The translations under genes were made by a program, and so were the position numbers. Shown piece by piece: positions 10,697 to 21,500 of a stretch of DNA of 64,000 bases (position 1 is the stretch's first letter; every line of letters starts with the position of its first letter). The DNA lies in assembly GCA_039621445.1 (NCBI GenBank), contig CP154957.1, forward strand, positions 15,244,947-15,308,946, written 5' to 3'. Below the pieces are notes generated by a model. The model was not told the origin of the DNA, did not search any database, and saw only the letters and a program-made list of their open reading frames with translations. This DNA comes from Euglena gracilis. Taxonomy: Eukaryota > Euglenida > Euglenophyceae > Euglenales.

Positions 10697-10855
10697 AAAA
10701 CACGAGGCAAAGAGCTCTGATGTATTGCTGCATTTCCGCACTTCCCCGCAGCCTGCCAAGCGGACGTCGCTTCCCGACGCCGCCAGCAGCTTTGGGGGCC
10801 CCGAAGGGGAATGTGTGGCGATGTGCCCCGCCAAGCTGATCATCCGGTCCCAAAT
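10697..10855 (+). CDS. Exon of unidentified gene
   Basis: Acceptor TTTTTTCCAG, donor AT|GTGTGTGAG. One frame is open and GC-rich at third positions, containing the motif FGGPEGECVAMCPAKLIIR. GTGAGC at 10860 is an alternative donor but gives the wrong phase for the next exon. Confidence 0.6.
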
Positions 10856-11735
10856 GTGTGTGAGCTCCCTCCACCTCGCCACTGCTGCAAGACCACGAGA
10901 CATTTTCACAGAAATAACCGTGGGGGTGGGCCATGCCTCCGTGGCAGCATTGCAACGGCTTCAGGATGCCCAACTGAAGAGATCTGGAAGACCAAATCTG
11001 CGAATGAAAACCAACTTCTGATTTCCGCACTCTATCATCTACACATACATCCATACAAATTTACATATATACATACACACAATACATACATACATACATA
11101 CATACACACATACATACATACATACATACATACATACATACATACATACATACATACATACATACATACATACATACATACATACATACATACATACATA
11201 CATACATACATACACACATACATATATACATATATACATACATACACACAATACATACATACATACATACATACATACATACATACATACATACATACAT
11301 ACATACATACATACATACATACATACATACATACATACATACATACATACATACATACATACACATATACATACATACACATATACATACATACATACAT
11401 ACATACACACATACATACATACATACATACATACATACATACATACATACGTACATACGTACATACGTACGTACGTACGTACGTACGTACATACATACAT
11501 ACATACATCCATCCATACATACATACATACATACATACATACATACATACATACATACATGTATACACACACACAACGCACACATATATACATGCATTCC
11601 CAACCCTGCAGAGACACCATCAGGGACGAGCTCCTCATTGTGTACAGCTTCGCCCAGGAGGTTGTCACACTCGGCACTGCCTTTCAGAAGGGGGCGTCTG
11701 AGACATTGGTGTGCAGAGTGGACCAACAAATCCAG
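10697..11735 (+). CDS. Unidentified two-exon gene fragment
   Basis: Exons 10697-10855 and 11612-11735 join in phase 2: AT from the first plus A from the second completes an Ile codon. The joined reading is about 94 codons. It runs from KHEAKSSDVLLHF through a GGPEGECVAMCPAKLIIRSQ segment to DELLIVYSFAQEVVTLGTAF and ends DQQIQ before GTGAAA. Neither start nor stop is present. I do not recognise the family. The intron consists largely of a CATA microsatellite. It may be part of the same transcription unit as the fragment at 2770-4361, or a separate gene upstream of the eIF4E-like gene. Confidence 0.55.
11040..11572. repeat. (CATA)n microsatellite with GTAC block
   Basis: Tetranucleotide ACAT/CATA repeat of about 530 bp with ACAC and ATATAC interruptions and a GTAC-rich patch at about 11450-11490. 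It lies inside the proposed intron 10856-11611. The long Tyr-Ile-His-Thr frames are artefacts. Confidence 0.97.
11612..11735 (+). CDS. Exon of unidentified gene
   Basis: Acceptor CAACCCTGCAG directly follows the CATA repeat; the donor is CAG|GTGAAA. The frame is open with DTIRDELLIVYSFAQEV and ETLVCRVDQQIQ. The phase matches the previous exon. Confidence 0.6.
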
Positions 11736-11849
11736 GTGAAAAAGTTTGTCATCTTTGATCGTGACCGTCATTCCTCCCCAGCCGTCAGAGAACCATTCTT
11801 CGTATGCCCACATGCTCTATGCCACCAGGGTTGTATGGGAAGCTCCGCA

Positions 11850-12690
11850 GACATGAGGTAGGTGGTTGGGGGGGTCCCCTCCCTCCCAGGTCGCTGAGCT
11901 CTTATCCCTTTATGGGTAAGAGCGAAGCTTACCCCTGGCGAAACCCCCCCTCCCCCCCCCCCTCCGGGTCGGGGCCACCAGAAGAACCGACGGACTATCA
12001 CCATGATCCCGGCCCGGTTCCCGGATTTTTTTTTCAGTCGCGAGGGACTGGATTTCTAGTTTCTGAATCACCTGGGTTTGACCCCCAATTCCCGCCAGGC
12101 CTGAGTATGCACGCGAAGGGGTCTAAACTGGGTAGGATTGGCCCGCCTTTTTAAGCCCCCCCCTTTGGGCTCTGCCATTTCGGCCAAAAAAATGTCAATT
12201 TTCAAAATATCTTCAAAATGAAGCCAAATCAAAGGAAATGTTCGGAGACCTAATTTGAAGCCCTTAGAACGCCCCATCTACCGGTATTTTGATTTCCCCG
12301 CAACTCCCCGCCTGGCCCAAGATATGGCCGTTTTTTTCCCGGCCAATTTGGGACATTTTGTACACTTTTTCCACTGTCAGATTTAGCCGTTTTCGGACAA
12401 AAAAGTCGAAAAAGATCCAAAAAATCGAAAAAACTTTTTTTTGCCCGAAACGATGTTTTAGGCCTCCCAGCCCGGGAAAATTGTTTTTGAGCCGAAAATG
12501 AGCGTTTTTCGACCCGCCAGCGCCCCGTTTTGGGCCGCCAACCCATTGACTTTGGGTCAAAACCGGTGTGCAAGCACCTATAGTAAAAATGGCCGAAAAT
12601 GGCCGAAAATGAAATTTTGGGCTCTATAGGTGGGGTCCCGAAAATGGCCGAAAATGGCCGAAAATGAGATAAAAGTTGTTGCAATTTTTT
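11850..12690. repeat. Dispersed repeat block shared with 38905-39560 and inverted at 51360-51620
   Basis: Shared landmarks in order: GAGCTCTTATC...GTAAGAGCGAAGC, CACCATGATCCCGGCCCGGT, GACTGGATTTCTAGTTTC, AATCACCTGGGTTTGACCCC, and then the phrase CAAATCAAAGGAAATG. The right part ends in AAAATGGCCGAAAATGGCC repeats. It is likely an old transposon family. No open frame of protein quality. Confidence 0.65.
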
Positions 12691-13204
12691 TTCCAGGTTT
12701 TTTTTTCCCTATGTGCAACCTCTCTTCTTTTGTTATTATGCCTGGCCCTGCAACACATGCTGCTCAAAGAACCACCTCTGAAAGGGTTATTTGGGCCAAA
12801 GCTGATATTTTGATGGCATTTCAGGGAAAAATTGGTGACAAGGGCTATGCTGGCAATTTTTTTTGTATATTTTGAAGAATTAAACCCATTTTTGGAATAA
12901 TTTCTTCACAAATTTCCAATATTACTCCCGTGTTGGCCATTTTGGATCAATTTTTGCTAATTTTGCACTGATTTGGCAAATATTGGGCTAATTTGGGTCA
13001 ACATGAGCACATTTTATGGCATTTTGCGCCATTTTGGCAATTTTGGGTTATTTTTTTCACAATTTTGTGGACATTGTTGGCGTTTTTGGGCAAGTTTAGG
13101 TTATTTGAAGCAATTTTGGGTCATTTTGATTGTTTTTGGGGCCTTTTGTGGTCAATTTTAGGTTTTTTGTGGTTATTTTTTGGGTTTCTGTGGTCATTTT
13201 GCTA
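12691..13204. other. T-rich single-copy-like DNA
   Basis: Many TTTTGGCAATTTTGGG-type phrases; no exon-like segment. A segment at 12740-12850 (CACATGCTGCTCAAAGAACC) reappears in variant form at 13860 (CACATGATGCTCAACGAACC), so these two spots are paralogous repeats flanking the minisatellite. Confidence 0.5.
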
Positions 13205-13220
13205 GGTTGGGAGCCAGTGG

Positions 13221-13790
13221 ATGCAGTGGTTACAGATACTGGACAAGATGCAATGGATGCAGATGCTGAACAAGATGCAGACTGAACAAGATGTTGACAC
13301 TGGACAAGATGCAGATGCTGTATGAGATGCAGATGCTGGACAAGATGCAGATGCTGAACAAGATGCAGACACTGGACAAGATGCAGATGCTGTTTGAGAT
13401 GCAGATGCTGGACAAGATGTAGATGCTGAACAAGATGCAGACACTGAACAAGATGTAGTGGACAAGATGCAGATGCTGTACAAGATGCAGATGTTGGACA
13501 AGATGCAGATATCGGACAAGATGCAGACGTTGTTCAAGATGCAGACACTGGACAAGTTGTCAACACTGGAGAAGATGCAGATGCTGTACAAGATGCAGAT
13601 GCTGGAGAAGATGCAGTGGATGCAGATACTGGACAAGATTAAGATCTTGACAAGGTGCAGGTATTGGATAAGATGCACACACCAGACAAGATGCAGTGAT
13701 TGCTGATGCAACGGATAGATATTGGACAAGATGTAGATGCTGGGCGAGATGCGATGTTGAACAAGATGCAGATATTGGGTGAGCACATTT
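13221..13790. repeat. GACAAGATGCAGATGCTG minisatellite (18-bp unit)
   Basis: About 30 imperfect copies of an 18-bp unit, with insertions of GTG GAT GCA-type steps. Because 18 is a multiple of three, the + strand reads a degenerate DKMQML repeat and the - strand an ILSSICI repeat for long stretches. Stops and frame slips occur, and no splice signals or start context support a gene. A repetitive exon cannot be fully excluded. Confidence 0.85.
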
Positions 13791-13799
13791 GATGTCAAT

Positions 13800-15389
13800 A
13801 TTTCAACATTATGGACCAATCACATGTTTGCTTGCTTTTGTTTGCTTTTCTTTGCTTGCACATGATGCTCAACGAACCACCTCCAAATGGGTTATTTGGG
13901 CCAAATGCCGATGGGTGCAACTAGGCAAAGTATGTGAAGCGTTTTTTTTCTCCGTTAAAGGTGTGATTCCTACATTAGGTTTATTGCACACAAGTGGATG
14001 GGATATAACAGTGCCACCATCAAACAATGTTGCTTGGGGTATGGTAAGTTGGAATAGGTGAGGGGAAGTTGTTTGTGAAAAGCATCCACGCCAAGAGGCT
14101 TGAAGAGAAAAGCACCAGTTTTGGTGTTGCCATCCACCATTGTGGTTAATATGTCATGTGCCAACCACTCTCATGGAGCGTCCCAAAAACCCCCAGCAAA
14201 AAAGACCAAAGTGGACAAGAGCCTCTCTGGCAGGAAAAAAAGAAGCTTATTCCCAAAACCTTGCATTTGCATATTGCAACAAAAAACTCTTTGACCTCTT
14301 TAATCCCTGAGCACCCATTCCAAACGGACCTCCTTGGATGCGTTAGCTTGTCACGACTGCTTTCATGTTGACTGAATGATCAAAATGTATTGTTGGTATG
14401 AAATAATTTTAAGGTAGTTTTTAACCCCCACCTACAGGAAAAAATGGCCGAAAATGGCCGAAAATGGCTGAAAATGACCGAAATGGCGAAAATCTGGGAC
14501 GGGTCAATTATAGGTGCTTGCCGGTGTGGGGTGTATGGAGGGGTTAACTTTACATTAACATTTCAGAAATTACCGAAAACTCACTGAAAGTCGCTGTAAA
14601 TCGCAAGACTGTAAATTCAATTTTTAAAATTTAATTTACAAATTGCACGAAATTTGCAAGGCTAGTCTTTTCGACTAGCCATTACATGCAAGTCCCATTA
14701 AGAGCTCAGCATTATTCAAAACCTAACCACCCCTCTTTGGAAGGAGGGCCGCCTAATCTGCGGGAGCTTTCAAACTCGTGGGTGTGGGAACATGCTTTAT
14801 TAAATCAATTTCTTTTCCTTTCCCCCCCAATTTTTCTTTTTTTTAATTTGCGAAATTTCAATTTTTTTATGTTTAAACTTGCATTTTCAAACCACCATCC
14901 CAATCGCCTTATCCAAATATTCTTTTACCCCCACCCACACCTTTTCAACCCTTCCCACAATCCCCCCCCACCCCTCTTTTCTAGCCCTCCTCGCGCAATT
15001 TGTGCTCTTTAGGACCCTCTTGAGGCTTAACATGATAATTTGTCCAAATGGCCAAATTTGGCCGAAAAAATGGCCATAACTCGGGCCAGGCGGGGAGTTG
15101 CGGTTGAGGGCTTCAATTTATGTCTCCAGACATTTCCTTTGATTCCCCACCATTTTTGAGAAATTTCAGAAAAATTTATTTTTTGACCCAGAAGAACGGC
15201 CGAAATTTTCCGCGACCGAAAACTGGAGGTAGGAGGGGGGTCCCCCCCCACCCCCCCCCCCCTCCTTTTTCGAAGGGGGGTCCCCCCCCCCCCCCCCCCT
15301 CCTCCGAGATTCCCATACAAACCTGCATGTGACCCATTCTTTCTACTTCTTGATTTTTTTTTGGTTTGCTTGTTTTTTTTTTGTTTTAG
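13800..15389. other. No confident gene
   Basis: It contains GGCCGAAAATGGCCGAAAAT repeats at about 14440, a pyrimidine-rich stretch (14800-15000), and a repeat at 15055-15320 (GAAAACTGGAGGTAGGAGGG) that recurs at 49190. The first exon of the eIF4E-like gene could lie here, but I could not identify a start codon with matching phase. Confidence 0.5.
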
Positions 15390-15565
15390 GGCGATGCCCC
15401 ACCGCATCCCACGGTTCCACATCCCCCCCATTGGCAGAGGCTGTTCGTCCAGGACTCCATCACGGGGGTCGTCCTCCCCATCGAGGACCCGACGCTGGCG
15501 AATGCGGAGTTGGAGTTCCCGTACACGATGTGGTACGACAAGGTGATGGACCGCAGCAGGTGGCT
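15390..15565 (+). CDS. eIF4E-like gene, first visible exon
   Basis: Acceptor TTGTTTTAG after a long T tract. The frame holds LFVQDSITGVVLPIED and FPYTMWYDKVMDRSRWL. Two phase-compatible donors exist, at 15560 (GTGGCT) and 15566 (GTCTGT). The second keeps a Trp at the place of human W56, so I prefer it. It starts in phase 0, so at least one upstream exon is expected. Confidence 0.75.
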
Positions 15566-18500
15566 GTCTGTCGTTGGGTCCTCTCCATACAATCACTGAG
15601 TCACTAGCCGACCCCCCCCCCCCTGAGGGGTTGTTTTTTTCAGATTGATGACTGGTCCCGGACCCCCTTCCCCCCGGGGGGGGGGGTGGCAAAAAACCAC
15701 CCGGCACCTGCAGGTGATAAAGATAATGATAATCGTTTTTGGCTTCTTTTTTTTTCCACGTTTGTGGTCAAATTTCTTTTGAATTCCAGAGTGGCCGACC
15801 CCCCCCCCCCTGGGGGTAGTGACCGGTTTTCCAGGAAACCAAAAGTGAGTGATTGGTTTTTGGAAGAGTGGAAGTGACCCACCCCCTGGTGGTCGGTAAA
15901 AACGTTTTTTTTAGACTGTGCGCCAGGGTTGTCATTGCGTGTGTCCTGCTGTCCCCAAAAATGATCCCAGGGGCGAGCCAACCCGGACGCGCCTGCAGAC
16001 GTTCAAGACGTTGCAGCAGTTCTGGAAGGTGTGGACCTCGATCGATCTGCTCAAGCTGAAGGACAAGGACGTCCTCATGCTGTTCCGGGAGTCGATCCCC
16101 CCGGAGCTGACCCACCCTGGTGTGCGCTGGAATTGATTTTAGCCACTGTTTCTGGCATATGCAACCCCATAATTTGTTTATTGTTTGCTTTTTTATTATT
16201 ATTAATGTGTGCTTTTTTTGTCAGCGAGGAAATATGGGTAAAAAAAACCAAGATAAGGAATTCTTGGATATCCTGAAATATTTTTTATTTTTTCCTGTCA
16301 GGCCCAACAAAATTTTCACAGACAGAATTTTTTTTGCTCCCACCCGGCGATTTTTTGTGTTGTACCTGGGCTTCCAACTAAAAAGCCATGATCTGTGAAA
16401 ATTTGGGGAACATGCTGATCCGAAATTCAAAATTAAATTTCGAAAATGGCAAATTTTTAGAGAAACGTGGCTCAGAATGTGGGATTTTTCAATCTCAGTC
16501 CATTTCGTTCTCTTTGGTGCACCTAAGAATTAAGTCCAATTGGTGAAAGTTGTTTGCTTGATTCCATACTGCAGTAAAATTTTCAAGTCATTTTCAGTAT
16601 TAAGTCACCCACATATTCCTGGAATAATTTTTTTGAGTAATTTCTTCGGCAAATATGAATATCTCCTCTTGAGGTTTTTATAAGCCGAAACTCAGGTGTT
16701 CCAGTGCAGCAGATTTTAAGGGTTGTGAGCAGGCTTTTGCTTAAGGGATTTGCAGTACCCCCCGGGGGGGGGGGGCTGGACTGCAGCTAGTCCAAATTTG
16801 GCTAGTGGGTTTTCTAGCAGACCCCCCCCTGGGGGGTCTGCTAGCAGGGCTAGGTGGTGGAATTTTTTTTTCCAGTGACCGGCGCGAAGCGCCGAAATTT
16901 TTTTTGGGACCCCCAAAATGGCCAAAAATGCCCGTTTTTGGCCATTTTTGGGAATTTTTGGAACAAAATCAGCCAAAAACCTGTTAAAAACCTCGTTTTT
17001 CCTCCGGCGAACAGCGCCGGAGGAATTTTTTTTCCCAGTCCGGAGGACCCCAGAACCCCCCTCGGGGGGGGGGGGCTAGCTAGTCCACTTTTTCCAGTGT
17101 CTAGCCGATTGGCTAGCCAGTACCCCCCCCCCGGGGTCCTTAAGCAAAAGCCTGGTTATGAGGCATTTCAACATTTTTTTAAGAATTTTAAAGGTCTTTA
17201 GGGGGTTTTTTCCGGGTCTTAAAAGGTCCTGTCTCCCCCCCCCCCCCCCGGCTCCCTCCTGAACCCCCCTCTTTGACCCTGTCCCCCAGCGAACCGCAAC
17301 GGGGGCCGGTGGTACACGCGGGCGCTGCCAGAAGAGACCCGTAAGAAGCTGTGGATTGGCGTGGTGCTGTCCGTCATCGGCCAGACCCTGCAGGACAACA
17401 CTTGCAATGAGGTGGCCTCCCGCTGGGGGTCTTATTCCAGAGGGCGGGGGAAATATGCGGAGCCCATATTTTGCGCAAATTTCACATATTTAGCGCATAT
17501 TTCATTTTTCTTGGCCAAAAAGTGCATGTTTCGTGTATTTTGCGCATATTTTGCGCATATTTAGTTCATCGAGGGCTTTCAGGATTTTCCCGCCGCATTT
17601 TTTTTCCGTTAACACATATTTTCCCGCATATTTTCCGCATATTTTCCGCATCTGGGCATTGGGGCTGTTTTGAATTTTTTCCAACCATTTTAAGCCATTG
17701 GCTTTCATTTTGGAGGCCATTTTCAGCCATTTTCCCCCTATTTTGGGTCATTTTAGGGCATTCTTAGCCATTTCGGGTCATTTTTGGGCCATTTTCTACC
17801 ACTTTCGGCCTTTTTGGCCATTTTTGGCCACCGTTGGTCTTTTTTTTGGCAAACTAGGTCATTTGTGCCATTTTCCATCGCAAACACATTCTAATTTGCT
17901 ATAAATGGCTGAAAATCACCAAAAGGTAGTCAAAACTGGTCTAAAATGGCCCCCAAAATGGCTCGAAATGGCTGAAAATGGTCCGAAAACAGCTGATTGT
18001 GGCTGGTTATGGGCTGAAATGGCCCCAAAATTGCCCAAAATGGCTTGAAATGACTTGTTGGTTGGGTCATCTGAACATGTCCAAAATATGGCCCGGTTCT
18101 GGAAAAGTCGCATATTTTCCGCATATTTTCCCGCACATGTAGCGCATATTCCCGCATATTTTAGCGCATATTGGGGGGGGGGTCTTTTCGCGCATATTTC
18201 CCCTCACCCTCAGTCGTGAATTGTGCCAATTCGCTAATGTGGCCACGGTTATCTGTTCAGAATTCTCCTGGAAGAACTTAGGCAGTGGATCTCGGGTTAA
18301 AGTTTTTTTTGTGCTCCTTTGTGCATTTGCGCAAAGGCACACAGTCTGATGTTAGGGAGGTTAGGGCCCAGCCTTATTACGCATTGTGCGCATTTTCGCA
18401 ATTTTCCAGGGGTGAGCCAAGGGGGAACGGCTCAGAGTTGTGAACCCCCCCCCCCCGGTGGACCCCCTCGAATTTAGAAACCAGAGCTCTGTGGTATGGC

Positions 18501-21500
18501 CACATCACCACCCAAATACATTGAGACATTGTGGCGCCCAACGATAGCAAAAAAGCAATGTTTCTTTGCGCAAATGCAAAAGGGACAAGCCAACTACATG
18601 TGAAGTGCGAGATCCGTTGCCTTAGAAGAACATGGGTGCTGCCTCCATGATTTGAAACAAGTTGGGTGTCCCTGTTGCCGCCTTTTCTGGGGTGTGGACG
18701 ACCCCCCCCCCCAGGGTCAAATTTTCCTCTCCAACCTTTGTGCCAAAATATTTAAGGATATTTGGCACTCAACTGGAGACCATATCCTTGCGTATGACCC
18801 CTGGGGGGGGTGATTTTCCACTGTAAAAACCAGTCACATCTTTCAGAACCCAGTCGGTTACTTCATCCCCCACCGGGAGGGGGGGGGGCAGTCAGCAGGC
18901 TCACTCCAACGACTTGGCCCAAAATGAATGCATTTCAGCACAATGCGAGATCAGTCGCACAGGCGCAGAACTCTGTGGCATCGCTGGCGCCCTCCGCAGG
19001 TGTGCGGCGTCGTGCTGTCCGTGAAGCCCGGCGGCGACCGCATCGAGGTTTGGGTGGACGGCGGGTACCACCACCAGCTGAAGTACGGCCACGAGAGGGC
19101 CCCCCTGTACCGCCAGGTGCGTCGCATCGGCGGTTTTGCTTTGCTGGACATGTGTGCGGCTGGCCCACCACCAGCCTTCTGACTCTGACTCTGACGGTCC
19201 CGTTCCTCTCTGCCGCGGCTGGTGAAAATGAACACCCTGGGGGTTTTCGCAACGGACCGCACATTTCCCCTTCACCTGCAATTTAAGGGACCCGCCGCCA
19301 GAGGCCAAAATGGGAACCTCCTGTGTGCACTGTGGCTGTTTTTTTGGGGGGACTTTTTATCCCTACTTCTTGCCTGGCGCTGTTTCTCGCCTCTGGCCCT
19401 TTTTGTCTATGTAACGGGCTGTATTTTAGTCGGGTGCCGACCTCACCCCGGGGGAGGGGGGTGCCTGCCTGGGCAGGCACTCCAAGGCACAAAAATCCGA
19501 CCCGGGGGGGGGGGGGGGTAGGGCACCCGGCCAAAGTGCCTAGCACTCACTCCAGCGCCGAAGGCACCGGAAGGCTCAAAAAAGGATTATTTTTAAGGAA
19601 AATGGCCGATATTCCGAGGAAAGTTCCTGAGCACAGCCGAAATCCGACCCCGGGTGCCTGTCTGGGCAGGCACTCAAGGGCACTCCGGACCCCCCCTCCC
19701 CCCGGAGTTTGGAAATTACAGCCTGCTATGTACGTGGAGGTGGCTGGAGCCTGGCGGGCCAAAATGGGCACCCTCCCGGCGTGGCCAAATAATGGTCCGG
19801 CAAACCTGGGTGGTGGGGGGTGGATGTGCCGCCAAGCAGGTGGCCAGTGTTTGCCTCGCCTCACAGCTGAGCTCCACGATGGGCGACATCCTGGGCCGCG
19901 TCCTGAACAGGGGTTTCTGGAGTTGGTGATCCGGGGTCCGAACGCGGGAGAGGGTGGGTTTGCCCCCCCCCCAGAGATGTATGTGAAGGGGTGGGTTGAG
20001 GTGGTTGTTAGAGAGGTCCTGACCGTGTGAGGCGGTGGGTGTGTTCCGGACCCCGAAGGTATTGGGAGGGGAGTCCGGACCCAAGTCCGGACCCAACCCG
20101 AGCCAAAGCCAAAATCGCAAAACTTTTTCTTCTGGTGCATAACAGAGATTTCAAGGATTCATTTTCCCCAGGTTTTCAATATTTGATCATCCATTGGGAT
20201 TTCTCAATTACTGATTCTCAACACATTCCAATGTTTTGACAGAAAAGAGTTTAATTCATTATACAGGTTTAATTCACTAGAAGTTCTTGTTAGTTCAGCA
20301 CATCCCTCAATGCGAAGTGGACGCTATCTCCGGGGGGGGGGGGTCCAGCCAGCTTTTTCCAGCCTCGGACCCCTTCTCTGCTCGACAGTTTTGAGCAGCT
20401 GGATGGTAACGGATTTTTGACTTTCAGAGGTGCAAAATGAGACAAAAAAATGGCAAAAACGAGTCGGAAATGGCTGGGCAGAACAAATTTTGAAAAAAAA
20501 TCAATTTTTTTTTGCGCAATTGGGAGTTTGGGTCTAGTACCTCTGGGGGAGGGGTGTCAGCCAGGAGCCTTTTTCCAGTCAGCCCAAAATTTTCCAGCCT
20601 CTGAGCTGAGCGACTCCCTGTCGTATTTCATGGAAAAGGAAAGAATCTTTCAAAAAGTTTCCACACACTCAAGGAATCTCTTTAATCAAAGGAGCGCCAA
20701 AAATTTAGTCATAGGGGTTGTTCCCCCCGCGTCCCCCCCGCGTCCCGGATTTTGGCCGGGCACGTTTTTTGGTCGACCAACGGAAAATTACATACAAATT
20801 AAGGTGACGCCAAAGAAAACGTGTGGGGGTGGTTGGGCCACGGTCCCCCCCCCCCGTGTCCCCCCCCGCGTCCCCCCCCCCCCGCGTCCCGAACCACCCC
20901 TATAGACAGAATTTGCGGTTTTTGATTTTCCACAAAATTTCATCACAGATGTGGTTCTCAAATGAATTTTGGCTGGGTATTGGGCCCAAGTGGCTCTGGG
21001 AAGTGGGCGACTGGTTTTGAATGTTGACTGACTGGTTTTTGAATCAGTCCCTCGGGGGTGGGGCATACCATTGCTTAAGGTTTGGCCACTCATCCAAGAA
21101 TGTCCCGGAATCAACATCTAAATTTGCAAGAATTTTCCAGCACTTTGGCGCCGAGTGGTCATTCTGGCCGACCCCCATCCGGGGGGGGGGGGGGGCGCAG
21201 CACACTACCCACCCACCACCCGCCCAAAGGCCGAGATTCGGTGACCTGGGTTCACCGAAGCCGCGGGACCGTGAGGCCACACTGGAACTCAAGTCACGGC
21301 ATTGCGCCCGCGCCATACATCCCCCACACACCGAAAAGTGGGAAGAGGGCAGGAGGCAAGAGCAGCACTGTGTAGACCCACCCACGGGAATCACACCAAC
21401 CACACAAGGTGAGTGTAGAGCTGGAATTTCACCGGAGAGCAACAAAAGAGTATTGGTGTAAGGGGTCCCTGGCCACTCCACACAAGGTGAGTGTAGAGCT

